Shown here: positions 7,418 through 15,689 of the stretch, one piece after another
Layout: each line of letters begins with the position of its first letter
How positions within the stretch are numbered: position 1 is the first letter of the stretch
DNA from: Bacteroidota bacterium
GTDB taxonomy: Bacteria > Bacteroidota > Bacteroidia > Bacteroidales > Prolixibacteraceae
NCBI GenBank assembly: GCA_030698405.1
Contig: JAUYMU010000108.1
Coordinates: 1-45,018, forward strand
DNA length: 45,018 bases
Reading direction: 5' to 3'
Notes under the pieces: model-generated
Told to the model about the DNA's origin: nothing
The model's database searches: none
Seen by the model: the letters and a program-made list of their open reading frames with translations, nothing else
Translations under genes and position numbers: made by a program

Positions 7418-9139
7418 ATGGGGAAAGTTTGGAATATTAAAAAAGAGGGCGATATAAATATCATTAAACATTTATCGGCGGCGTTAAATGTCAATATGGT
7501 TATTGCCAATCTTTTGGCACAACGGGGAGTTACATCCTATGCCGAAGCACAGACATTCTTCAGGCCAAAATTGACAGATCTGCACGATCCGTTTCTGATG
7601 AAGGACATGGACAAAGCAGTTGAACGACTTGAAAGAGCGATCAATAATCAGGAGAAAGTGTTGATTTACGGCGATTATGATGTGGATGGAACCACTTCGG
7701 TTGCGTTGATGTACACCTTTCTCCGCACCCGCATTCAAAACCTCGATTATTATATTCCTGACCGTTATTCCGAAGGTTACGGGATTTCAAAAACCAGCAT
7801 TCTTTATGCCGCCGAACAAAAAGTCACCCTCGTAATTGTGCTAGATTGCGGAATTAAAGCGGTTGAAAGAATCCAGATGGCCAAAGATCTTGGGATCGAT
7901 TTCATCATCTGCGATCACCACAATCCCGATGATATTATTCCAAATGCAGTAGCGGTTCTCGATCCGAAACGTCCTGATTGCAGTTATCCCTACAAAGAAC
8001 TTTCTGGTTGCGGAGTTGGTTTTAAACTCCTTCAGGCCTATTCGAAAATGAACGATGTACCGTTCTCTGAAATTGCCGAATTGCTTGATTTATTAGTGGT
8101 AAGTATTGCTTCAGATATTGTTCCGGTAACCGGCGAAAACAGAGTGATGGCCTACTACGGACTTAAAAAGCTTAACTCATCGCCAAGCATTGGCCTGAAA
8201 ACCATCATGAAATATTCGGGTTTTAATTCGGAAGAAATATCTATCAGCGACATCGTTTTCAAAATCGGTCCCCGTCTTAATGCTTCGGGTCGTATCGAAC
8301 ACGGTAAAAAATCGGTGGCCATTTTAACTGCCACCAACGAAAAAGAAGCCATGTTGCTGGGCGACGAAATAAATTCGTACAACGAAATCAGGAAAACACT
8401 CGACCGCGATATTACCCAGGAAGCACTCGCCATGATTGAACGCAATCCTGATCATGATGCGAAAAATGCCACCGTGCTGTATAACCGCGACTGGCACAAA
8501 GGAGTTGTGGGTATTGTTGCTTCACGTCTGACCGAACATTATTACCGGCCAACAGTGGTACTGACCGAATCGAATGGAATGGCAACCGGTTCTGCACGTT
8601 CTGTGCGCGATTTCGATTTGTACGAAGCGATCGGACTTTGCAGCGATTTGCTTGAATCGTACGGAGGTCACATGTACGCCGCGGGTTTGACAATGAAAAT
8701 CGAAAATATATACGAATTCTCACGCCGCTTTGAAGATATTGTAACCCGATTGATCACCGACAAACAACAAACCGAATCGATTGAAGCTGAAGCCAAAATC
8801 TTACTTTCAGACATTACCCCAAAATTTTACCGTCTCCTGAAACAGTTTGCGCCGTTTGGTCCGCACAACATGATTCCTGTTTTTATTACCGAAAATGTGC
8901 TCGACAGCGGCTCCAGCCGTCCGGTGGGTAAAAATATGGAACACCTGAAACTGGATCTGATTGAAGCAACCAGTAATTCTTCCCAATTTTCAGCAATCGC
9001 CTTCAACCAGGCTCAGCACTTCGAAGCCATCAGTCAGGGTTTACCTTTCGATATTTGTTATTCAATTGCAGAAAACGAATTCAGGGGAAAAACCAGTTTG
9101 CAGCTTTATATCAGGGATATTCAGGCGAAGGAGTATTGA
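7418..9139 (+). CDS. recJ: Single-stranded-DNA-specific 5'-3' exonuclease RecJ
   Basis: 573 residues from the ATG at 7418; an in-frame GTG directly before it (7415) is the less likely start. RecJ degrades single-stranded DNA 5' to 3' in recombination and mismatch or base-excision repair. The DHH phosphoesterase motifs are present: YGDYDVDGTTS (motif I), VLDCGI (motif II), CDHHNPD (motif III, the DHH box) and the ASDIVPVTGENR segment. They are followed by RLNASGRIEHG and the DHHA1 nucleic-acid-binding part with GGHMYAAG, and by an OB-like C-terminal domain. It is divergent from lysS and has no close partner gene downstream. Confidence 0.96.
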   Translation: MGKVWNIKKEGDINIIKHLSAALNVNMVIANLLAQRGVTSYAEAQTFFRPKLTDLHDPFLMKDMDKAVERLERAINNQEKVLIYGDYDVDGTTSVALMYTFLRTRIQNLDYYIPDRYSEGYGISKTSILYAAEQKVTLVIVLDCGIKAVERIQMAKDLGIDFIICDHHNPDDIIPNAVAVLDPKRPDCSYPYKELSGCGVGFKLLQAYSKMNDVPFSEIAELLDLLVVSIASDIVPVTGENRVMAYYGLKKLNSSPSIGLKTIMKYSGFNSEEISISDIVFKIGPRLNASGRIEHGKKSVAILTATNEKEAMLLGDEINSYNEIRKTLDRDITQEALAMIERNPDHDAKNATVLYNRDWHKGVVGIVASRLTEHYYRPTVVLTESNGMATGSARSVRDFDLYEAIGLCSDLLESYGGHMYAAGLTMKIENIYEFSRRFEDIVTRLITDKQQTESIEAEAKILLSDITPKFYRLLKQFAPFGPHNMIPVFITENVLDSGSSRPVGKNMEHLKLDLIEATSNSSQFSAIAFNQAQHFEAISQGLPFDICYSIAENEFRGKTSLQLYIRDIQAKEY

Positions 9140-9207
9140 AAAGTTTCAAGTTCCAAGTTCTGCTTTTGGATATTGGTTATTGAATATTGGTTATTGGTTA
9201 TTTCCTT
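9139..9207. repeat. Heptad-like AAGTTYC tract and ATTGGTTATT tandem repeats
   Basis: After the recJ stop come AAGTTTC and AAGTTCC units in tandem, then several imperfect copies of a 10-base ATTGGTTATT unit. Similar AAGTTYM tracts appear at 23050-23080, 25316-25346, 26935-26970 and 27510-27575, always between genes and often beside inserted accessory genes. Confidence 0.6.
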
Positions 9208-9214
9208 TTTTTCT

Positions 9215-9271
9215 TCAATCCTCTTTCACCAAAAGTTGTTGCAGATTCCTTTCCAATACTGTTCTTGAGAT
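9215..9271 (-). pseudogene. Remnant of a second CobW-GTPase 3' end
   Basis: On the minus strand this encodes ISRTVLERNLQQLLVKED and a stop. The resident GTPase ends ISRTELERNLRQLLVKED. The two 57-base segments (9215-9271 and 9831-9887) align without gaps and I count about 50 identical bases. As with the pgi tail, the remnant keeps the orientation of the resident gene, and a toxin-antitoxin pair lies between the two copies. Confidence 0.85.
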
Positions 9272-9295
9272 TTTCAATTCCGAATTGTATCTTTG
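9265..9295 (+). promoter_or_regulatory. Promoter of the RelB/RelE-like pair
   Basis: TTG at 9265-9267 and TATCTTTG at 9288-9295 are separated by 20 bases, the arrangement expected of a Bacteroidota housekeeping promoter (-33 TTG, -7 TAnnTTTG). The predicted start site lies about 10 bases before the antitoxin ATG, so the leader is very short. The -33 element falls inside the duplicated GTPase tail. Confidence 0.65.
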
Positions 9296-9310
9296 TTTAA
9301 AATTGATGCT

Positions 9311-9544
9311 ATGCAGACAATACGACTTAGAGTAAATGATAAGATTTATAAGCACTTAATGTGGTTTCTCAGCCGTTTTAATAAAGAAGAAATTCAGTTA
9401 ATCAGGGAAGATGCTGAGTTTGTCTCAATTCAGGAATATTTAAAAAACGAGCTTGAAGAGCTTGAAAATGGAACCGCTGAGTTAATAGGCATTGAACAAT
9501 TGGATAATGAATTAGAAGCCACAATCAAAAAACATGAGGCTTAA
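9311..9544 (+). CDS. RelB/Phd-like antitoxin of a type II toxin-antitoxin pair
   Basis: 77 residues from the ATG at 9311; an earlier TTG start in the same frame would overlap the -7 box and is rejected. The N-terminus (MQTIRLRVNDKIYKHLMWFL) resembles a short beta strand followed by helices of ribbon-helix-helix or RelB-type dimers, and the acidic second half (EYLKNELEELEN) would wrap the toxin. It overlaps the toxin gene by 11 bases. Specific antitoxin family not assigned; the call rests mainly on size, charge pattern and pairing with a clear RelE/ParE-like protein. Confidence 0.75.
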   Translation: MQTIRLRVNDKIYKHLMWFLSRFNKEEIQLIREDAEFVSIQEYLKNELEELENGTAELIGIEQLDNELEATIKKHEA

Positions 9545-9821
9545 AATTTTAACTTCATTCAAAGTTAAGTTGAATGATCAGGTTGAATTTATTGCCAAAG
9601 ACAAGCCTTCTGCTGCACGTAAATTTAAGTCAGAAATAATTGGAAGGATAAAAGCGGTTACTCAGATGCCTTATAAAAACCGAAAATCAATATTTTTTGA
9701 CAGAGAAGATATTCGCGAAATCATTTACAAGGGATATCTAATTGTTTACAAAATTAATGATAGAGAGCAGGCAATTGAAGTATTTGGTTTAACCAAATAT
9801 GAAGACAAGCCATTCAGTTAG
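9534..9821 (+). CDS. RelE/ParE-family toxin
   Basis: 95 residues. The layout is that of the ParE/RelE superfamily: two N-terminal helices (residues about 12-50, with KDKPSAARKFKSEIIGRI), then a beta sheet with REDIREIIYKGYLIVYKIND and the C-terminal strand IEVFGLTKY. Members either cleave ribosome-bound mRNA (RelE) or inhibit gyrase (ParE); the sequence alone does not decide which. It overlaps the antitoxin gene, runs convergent to the CobW-type GTPase gene, and its stop lies 9 bases from that gene's stop. The pair is bracketed by the two copies of the GTPase tail. Confidence 0.88.
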   Translation: MRLKILTSFKVKLNDQVEFIAKDKPSAARKFKSEIIGRIKAVTQMPYKNRKSIFFDREDIREIIYKGYLIVYKINDREQAIEVFGLTKYEDKPFS

Positions 9822-9830
9822 TTTTCAATT

Positions 9831-10853
9831 TTAATCCTCTTTCACCAAAAGTTGTCTCAGGTTTCTTTCCAACTCTGTTCTTGAGATATCTTTCCCGATG
9901 AAAACAAGTTTACTGAAACGCGCTTCGTCTTTCCATTCTTTTCCAACTTCAAACATGTACGAACCGCGCACCGCGTGAAAAATAAACTGATCGGCAGTGT
10001 TTTCGAAACTTACGATTCCTTTTACCCTGAAAATTGTTTCCTTGTTGAAATACAGGTAATTCTGCATCCATAAACCGAATTTATTCACATCGAAATTTCC
10101 GGTAAACGAGAAGCCTTCCGAAGTAATATCGTGACGATTTACTGATAGTTTACCCGGATTCTCAATCATTTTTGATTTTTTCTGCTCCATTGGTTTTGAA
10201 ACGTCCAGCGCACAAAAGGTAAGCGTTGAATTTTCAATGGCCTCGCGCGAATACGAATTGGTATCCAGCACATTAATTTCATCGATATTTGCAAAAGAGG
10301 TAGCGAAAATCTTTGCCATCGGGCTTATTTCTGCGATCGTCAGCAACAGACTTTGCGCATAATCAGGATGAACGCTGTCGGTTTTGTTCAGCAAAATCAA
10401 ATCGGCCAAAGCAATCTGTTTGCGTACTTCCAGTTGGTCGTCCATCAAATCTTCCATGTTCACAGCATCGGCAACGCACACCACACTATCAATGCGAAAC
10501 CGGGTTTGGATACTTTCTCCTGAAACAAAAGCATCGATGATGGACGATGGGTCGGCAATACCGGTGGTTTCAATCAATAAATGGTTGAATTTCGAAGAAC
10601 TTCCCAATAAATTTTCGAGCGTAAACAGAAAATCTTCGCCCAAAGAACAGCAGATGCAGCCATTGCTCAACTCAAAAATGTCATCGGGCGCGGCAGCAAT
10701 CAACGCTCCGTCGATTCCGGTTTGGCCAAATTCATTTTCAATAATGGCAAACTTTTTCTCCGGATGTTTGCTGATCAGCCTGTTAAGCAAACTTGTTTTT
10801 CCTGCCCCTAGAAATCCGGTGATAATTGTGACCGGTATTCGTTCTTCTCTCAT
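9831..10853 (-). CDS. CobW/ZNG1-family (COG0523) GTP-binding metallochaperone
   Basis: 340 residues. The N-terminal G domain has Walker A GFLGAGKT at 13-20, the family's CxCC metal site at C66-C69 (NGCICCSLGED), the conserved ETTGIADP segment and the NKTD guanine motif. The C-terminal CobW_C-like domain runs from about 220 to the end. Family members deliver zinc or cobalt to client enzymes at the cost of GTP; the client here is unknown. It is the last gene of a leftward run after the HAD gene (19 bases apart). Its 57-base 3' end is duplicated at 9215-9271 behind the toxin-antitoxin pair. Confidence 0.93.
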   Translation of the reverse strand: MREERIPVTIITGFLGAGKTSLLNRLISKHPEKKFAIIENEFGQTGIDGALIAAAPDDIFELSNGCICCSLGEDFLFTLENLLGSSSKFNHLLIETTGIADPSSIIDAFVSGESIQTRFRIDSVVCVADAVNMEDLMDDQLEVRKQIALADLILLNKTDSVHPDYAQSLLLTIAEISPMAKIFATSFANIDEINVLDTNSYSREAIENSTLTFCALDVSKPMEQKKSKMIENPGKLSVNRHDITSEGFSFTGNFDVNKFGLWMQNYLYFNKETIFRVKGIVSFENTADQFIFHAVRGSYMFEVGKEWKDEARFSKLVFIGKDISRTELERNLRQLLVKED

Positions 10854-10872
10854 GATTTTGTCTCTTGTGAAA

Positions 10873-11508
10873 TTAGTAGAGCAATTGGTTCAGTTCATCA
10901 ATCACAAGAACTCCTGTTGATTCGAGGATGTGTTTGGATTGATGGCCATTGGCGATAAGAACGCATTGGCAGCCAAGTTCGCGGGCTACTTCAAAATCAT
11001 GAACAGTATCGCCAATCAAAATTAATTCGCTGGCATTTAAGTTAAATTCGGAAATAAGTTGTTGTCCGTTTTCAATTTTCGAGGCAGCATAATGGTTATC
11101 CAAACCAGAAATATGCTCAAAATAATGACTGATGTTTTGCTGTTCAAGGCATTGGTCCAAAGCATCTTGTTTCATAGCCGACAAAACAAATTGACGGATA
11201 CCAACGGATTGGAAATAATTGAGAACTGAGACTGAATTCTGGTGAAGTTTGCAGCCCTTTACCTGGCAATTGTATTCCTCAATGAATTCGAGGGCAGGTA
11301 TTTCAAAAGGTTCGTCATTAAAATCGAACCCAATTTTCTGATAGTAATCTTTCACAGGAAACGAAAAAACTTCTCTGTATTCATCAACCGTTAACTGCTG
11401 AAGGTTTCTTTTCTGAAGCATTTCATTGATTGTTTGAACGCACAATTCAATGTCGTTCAGCAAGGTTCCGTTCCAATCCCAAATAATTCCACCAATCGTT
11501 TCAGTCAT
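10873..11508 (-). CDS. HAD-superfamily hydrolase, phosphoglycolate-phosphatase-like
   Basis: 211 residues. HAD motif I is DWNGTL with nucleophile D11; the Asn after Trp is a variant of DxDGT seen in one subgroup. Motif II is VLSAM in the middle, and motif IV is LIGDTVHDFEVARELG with the acidic metal ligands. The cap is a small helical type between about 20 and 85. It is probably a cytoplasmic phosphatase for a small metabolite; the substrate cannot be read from sequence. Its start overlaps the end of the acyltransferase gene by 8 bases, so the two are translationally coupled. Confidence 0.88.
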   Translation of the reverse strand: MTETIGGIIWDWNGTLLNDIELCVQTINEMLQKRNLQQLTVDEYREVFSFPVKDYYQKIGFDFNDEPFEIPALEFIEEYNCQVKGCKLHQNSVSVLNYFQSVGIRQFVLSAMKQDALDQCLEQQNISHYFEHISGLDNHYAASKIENGQQLISEFNLNASELILIGDTVHDFEVARELGCQCVLIANGHQSKHILESTGVLVIDELNQLLY

Positions 11509-12661
11509 TATCCGTTTCGTTCAATGATTTTCGCTGGTTCAGCAAGGGGTTTACATACATTTGCAGGAACATGGAACGGATTGTTTCTTTTTCTCCGGAA
11601 ATTGATGTCAGGGCATCTTCAAGCAAAATGCAGAATTTATTGTATTGATCTTCAGTATAATGGTCGGAGTTTGTGTTGGAATTATTCAGCAGGTCTTCGG
11701 CAATGTAATTGTTTGGCCAAAGTTTGAAGTTGCAGTATATCTGTTGGTCAATGTAGTCGCCAAGTTTTTCAATTTGTTCGCCGATTGTACTTTCTTTGGC
11801 AAACAGGTCAATCTGATCGGTAATTGGTCGGCCAAATGTAAAATGAACCCGCCCTTTTGGATTCACAAGTCCGTGTCCCATACTACGCAAATCATCCTCC
11901 TGTGTTTTTTCGAAGCCTTCCGTATTTTTTTTGTACAACTCATCCACCTTCGAAATTCCACAAGGTTCTATTTCATACGAAATTGAAATCGGAACAATCT
12001 TTAATTCCTTAAATCCTTCGCTGAATTCGTTTATGTTGCTTAGATTAAGCATTTTAAGTAAGGCGATTTGAGTTTTGTCGAATCCGTCTTTGGTTCTGCC
12101 TTCGCGTTGTGCTATCCAAACCGAGTTGTTCTTTTTGGTAATGTTTCTCCTGATGTATTCCGAAAGTTTCTTTGAAGCCATCAGCATTTCGCGGGCAGGA
12201 AGGTTGCGGCGAACAACAAATGCGCGGTTGAGCTTAACTGCATATTCAATCCAATTCTCAATCAGTAAATTATTGCCTATCGCAATTTCAGTCGTATTCA
12301 TGCCTTCCAGCACAATCAGGTAATTTAAAATTGCCGAATCAAGAATGATATCCCGATGGTTTGAAATGAATAAATAACTTTTGCCTTTATCCAGATTTTC
12401 CAATCCGCTCGATGTCAATCCGTCAGTCGAACGTTTCAGGATAAGTTCGTTAATTAGCTGATATACAAATTTGTGTTGAAGATCTTTTATTGTATGAATT
12501 TGCGAGAGTGCAACCTGTGCATGCTCTATTCTTTCTTTTTCCCTGAAAATAAATTCTAAAATATGCTGAAAACGTGGTTCGTTCAGAAGCAGTTGAATAT
12601 ATTTATCGACCTCTGAGTCGTTGAAAGGACGTATGTCGTCGAAGTTTATTTTTGGAATCAT
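11501..12661 (-). CDS. PlsC-type 1-acyl-glycerol-3-phosphate acyltransferase family protein
   Basis: 386 residues from the ATG at 12661 (MIPKINFDD); a TTG start 11 codons earlier is possible in frame but would lie over the -7 box. The catalytic block is ISNHRDIILDSAIL, an H-R-D-x3-D form of the acyltransferase HX4D motif. WIAQREGRTKDG further on matches the conserved EGxR phosphate-binding segment, and RVHFTFGRPI is the last conserved block. The length, greater than PlsC, fits a Bacteroidota subgroup with an N-terminal helical domain of about 100 residues. It probably acts at the inner membrane on glycerolipid or another acyl acceptor. Confidence 0.85.
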   Translation of the reverse strand: MIPKINFDDIRPFNDSEVDKYIQLLLNEPRFQHILEFIFREKERIEHAQVALSQIHTIKDLQHKFVYQLINELILKRSTDGLTSSGLENLDKGKSYLFISNHRDIILDSAILNYLIVLEGMNTTEIAIGNNLLIENWIEYAVKLNRAFVVRRNLPAREMLMASKKLSEYIRRNITKKNNSVWIAQREGRTKDGFDKTQIALLKMLNLSNINEFSEGFKELKIVPISISYEIEPCGISKVDELYKKNTEGFEKTQEDDLRSMGHGLVNPKGRVHFTFGRPITDQIDLFAKESTIGEQIEKLGDYIDQQIYCNFKLWPNNYIAEDLLNNSNTNSDHYTEDQYNKFCILLEDALTSISGEKETIRSMFLQMYVNPLLNQRKSLNETDND

Positions 12662-12682
12662 GCACAGTTTTTTTTTGAAGCG

Positions 12683-12690
12683 CAAATATA
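12683..12690 (-). promoter_or_regulatory. -7 box for the acyltransferase-HAD-GTPase run
   Basis: The minus strand reads TATATTTG, a perfect TAnnTTTG, 21 bases before the chosen ATG. This supports 12661 as the start, because an upstream TTG start would lie over the box. Confidence 0.5.
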
Positions 12691-12788
12691 GCAATTGAGA
12701 ATGAACATGAGTTACAAAATCTCAATAATTTGTTTTTTTTACCTCTGCATAACAAGTTGATTTTCCCTGATTTAGAATATTACATTAA

Positions 12789-14780
12789 TCAGAACTGATA
12801 CCTTAGCTGGATTTTCAATTCCGATTTCGTAGCCAGATCAGCAGGTTCTTCTGTTCCGGTTTGCGAAAATCGATGAGTGGCGGCAAACTTGAGCCAAAAT
12901 GTCAATTTATCAGTCAGCGCTTGCCTGAAATTGAAGTAGCTGCGGATTCCTTTACCGTAAAGTGCCGGTATTGAAAACGAATACAGCAAATCGTTTTCAT
13001 AAGCGTACAATCTTGAATTGTATCCATCTGTTGCGAAATATGCCAATCGCCCGTTAATCGAAAACCGTTTGCCCACAGGTTTGTATATTAAATCCTGATA
13101 AACAAGGTATCCTTTCTCTTTTTCCAGTTTTGAATAAAGCGACAGTTCAATCCTGTTTTTTATACTGAAATTTTCATTTATCTCACGGCTGAAATTTAAC
13201 CGCAAACGATTGATCCGCTGTGGTTGATTGAACCTTAAATTACCTGAAGTAACTTTCAGTTCTTTGTCTTCCTGAAAAAAGCGCAGATAAATGTCTGTTT
13301 TTCTGGAAGGCGCATACGATACCTGAGCAAACAGTTCAGTGCCTTTTGATGGAGCGGCCGTTGTATATTTAATCCAGCGGTATTCAAAAAAATCGGCATA
13401 GGTTCTGATCGTCCATCGGGGAGCCGGGAAGAATTTAAACCCGAAATAAAGTGCATTTTCGTCATTTGTACGCGAAGATTCTGTAAATGAATTTGCGAAA
13501 AAGCTGAAATAAGTTTTGTTGATATTTCGGTAAACAGCAGTGAACTCTGCGTTGGATGCCGGTTTTAGCATTATTCCGGTCAACAGGGCTTTCCCATTGT
13601 TTGCACTGACAGCCGCTTCGCCAAAAATAAAGACATTTCGCACCGAACCTTTCCAGTCAATTCCGGCAACAAAGTTTTCCTTTCCTTCCCACAAAAATTG
13701 ATTTTCAGGCACATCGCTTCTGTTCATTTCAGCATTGAACCGGGTAAAAACTGCAGTCGCGCCAACCGACCAGCGCTGATACGAAAAACTTGCATAAGCG
13801 CCTCCTGCAATTTGGTTAAGCGCATCTTTGCCGGCAATTTCCGATTTTGTGCGGTGATATCCACTGGTTTGAAACGCTCTGAAAAATGGTTTACCTTCAA
13901 TCGTATCAACATTTGCGTCCAGCGACCTGAATGAAACAAAGGGCATAAAACTGAATTTTCCAAACTTCAACTGGCTTGCAATTCCCCGGAAAAACTGGTT
14001 CTCGTCGGTTGAAGAGCTCGATCGGATTCCTTGTCCTGACCGGAGTGTTTGGGTAGTTTCCGACGATTTTCCCATAGAAAAACCTTGCCAAGCAACCAAT
14101 CCTTGTCCAAACCTGACGTGATAATCGCCCACAAACACTCTTTGCCCGGTCGATCCAAGCTTGAAATTGCCAAAAGCTCCGGTATAATCAAACCCGTATT
14201 TGTTTGATCCGGTAAAAAAGGCTTCTCCCGGATCTTTTTCGGCTACAAAACCATATTCAAGATCGGATGATTTGTGTTTAAATCGCAAATAGTACCGTTC
14301 CATCGTTCCCTCGTAATTTGGATTTTTTACGCCACCTTCCGCAGCAGAAAAAGCCCTTGTCGATCGCACAAAAACATCATTGTCCGATTTTTTGCTTTTC
14401 CGTTCGGCTCCTCTGACATCAAAGCTGATAAACGGTTCCAGTTTGTTTAACAATTCAGGATTAAATCCTGTGATGGCAGCCATTTCATATAAACTGTAAA
14501 TCTGGCCGGTCTTTTCCCTGAACTCAATTAAATCATCAATCAGCATGTCGGGCAGAAAGTGTAGTCGCTGCATCTCCTCTTTCGTGGCCGAATTAATCAG
14601 CAACTGATGTTGTCCGAAGTAGGCAAGGTCGTCCATTATTTCCTGAAAATCTGAATTCTCATCCGGCTCCGAACTCAGCGATTCCATTAAATCTTCGAGT
14701 GTTTGTTGTACCGCCGGGGTTTGCGCCCTGGCTGCAACAGCCAAAAGTATCAATAGTATCTGACCGGCAATTTTTATCAT
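12789..14780 (-). CDS. Helix-hairpin-helix plus outer-membrane beta-barrel protein
   Basis: 663 residues. A signal peptide (residues 1-19, ending AARAQ) is followed by an acidic stretch and then a helix-hairpin-helix module at about 57-120 (INSATKEEMQRLHFLPDMLIDDLIEF and the GQIYSLYEMAAITGF repeat). From about 130 to the end the sequence alternates aromatic and polar residues in strand-length segments and ends in KIQLRYQF, whose terminal Phe is typical of outer-membrane barrels. HHH modules usually bind DNA, so their presence on an exported barrel is notable; they may instead serve as a periplasmic plug or interaction site. The start codon overlaps the stop of the preceding barrel gene by one base (TGATG). 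Confidence 0.8.
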   Translation of the reverse strand: MIKIAGQILLILLAVAARAQTPAVQQTLEDLMESLSSEPDENSDFQEIMDDLAYFGQHQLLINSATKEEMQRLHFLPDMLIDDLIEFREKTGQIYSLYEMAAITGFNPELLNKLEPFISFDVRGAERKSKKSDNDVFVRSTRAFSAAEGGVKNPNYEGTMERYYLRFKHKSSDLEYGFVAEKDPGEAFFTGSNKYGFDYTGAFGNFKLGSTGQRVFVGDYHVRFGQGLVAWQGFSMGKSSETTQTLRSGQGIRSSSSTDENQFFRGIASQLKFGKFSFMPFVSFRSLDANVDTIEGKPFFRAFQTSGYHRTKSEIAGKDALNQIAGGAYASFSYQRWSVGATAVFTRFNAEMNRSDVPENQFLWEGKENFVAGIDWKGSVRNVFIFGEAAVSANNGKALLTGIMLKPASNAEFTAVYRNINKTYFSFFANSFTESSRTNDENALYFGFKFFPAPRWTIRTYADFFEYRWIKYTTAAPSKGTELFAQVSYAPSRKTDIYLRFFQEDKELKVTSGNLRFNQPQRINRLRLNFSREINENFSIKNRIELSLYSKLEKEKGYLVYQDLIYKPVGKRFSINGRLAYFATDGYNSRLYAYENDLLYSFSIPALYGKGIRSYFNFRQALTDKLTFWLKFAATHRFSQTGTEEPADLATKSELKIQLRYQF

Positions 14781-15601
14781 CAGAATTGGTATTGGAATGA
14801 AACAGATGGAGAATTTCCGAGGTATTGATTGTACGCCACGGCCAGATCAAGCTTCAGCTTTTTTACTGCAAAGCCCACTCCGGCAGCCAATTGGAATGGT
14901 TTGCCGGAAATACCGGTTCGGATAAATAGGTTGTTCAGGATGTCATATTCCAGTCCGGTTTTAAAATTCAGCGGATACAAAAGGTCTTTTTCCAGCTCAG
15001 CAATAAAACCGAAAGAATCAGAAAGTTGATAGTGGGCACCAACATTTAAACGGGAAGGGTAGGAGAATTCGCCTGAGAGTGTTTTTATACTTGTTTTATA
15101 CGGATTCAAAGAATGGATTCCCAACAAAAGCTGTTCGGTAAGCTGGTACTGAAATCCCAGTTCCAATCCGTAAGACCCAACTGACCGGTTGTCTTCTGCC
15201 ATGAAAAAGCGATAGTAGTTGAACTGAAGTCCAAAATGAAGCCGCGGATTAATGCTTCGTGCAAAAGTAAGCCCGAATTTTTCGTGCCTGAAAGTGGTTT
15301 TCCCGAACTGATAAACGGAAATTGCAAAAACGGAAGACTGAATGGGCAATATAAAAATACCCGAACTGGAAGACAGTTCTTTAACCAGAAACCTGTTTTG
15401 AAATGTACCTCCGATCGTTTGCCTGTCGATTTGAGCTATCCCGGCCTGGTTTCCAAAAACCGACCAGCAATCGGACAAACCGACTGATGCACCAGCCAAA
15501 GCCTGCGACCTTGATCCTGACAGAAATACATCCTGGGCTTTCGAAGCAGGAGGCACGAAAATCAGGATTACGAATACTGAAAAAGCTATTAACAATTTCA
15601 T
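14780..15601 (-). CDS. PorV/PorQ-like outer-membrane barrel protein
   Basis: 273 residues with a signal peptide (1-22, ending ASKAQ). The mature N-terminus, DVFLSGSRSQALAGASVGLSDCWSVFGNQAGIA, is the signature opening of the PorV/PorQ (FadL-like) family: an AGGA-type turn followed by the N-Q-A-G segment. The rest reads as amphipathic beta strands and ends SVSFQYQF with a terminal Phe. Named members shuttle cargo in type IX secretion; many paralogues have no known role. It is one-base coupled to the HHH-barrel gene downstream, which suggests the two work together at the outer membrane. Confidence 0.82.
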   Translation of the reverse strand: MKLLIAFSVFVILIFVPPASKAQDVFLSGSRSQALAGASVGLSDCWSVFGNQAGIAQIDRQTIGGTFQNRFLVKELSSSSGIFILPIQSSVFAISVYQFGKTTFRHEKFGLTFARSINPRLHFGLQFNYYRFFMAEDNRSVGSYGLELGFQYQLTEQLLLGIHSLNPYKTSIKTLSGEFSYPSRLNVGAHYQLSDSFGFIAELEKDLLYPLNFKTGLEYDILNNLFIRTGISGKPFQLAAGVGFAVKKLKLDLAVAYNQYLGNSPSVSFQYQF

Positions 15602-15689
15602 AACATGGATGCAAAAAAAAGTTCCCGAATAAATTTCAGGAACCCTGATTTTGCATACAAGTTACAACTATTTTGATAATAAGTTATGT

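Noticed and set aside
9139-9207. A CRISPR array
   Set aside because: The units are short, imperfect and directly adjacent, with no spacers of uniform length and no cas genes.
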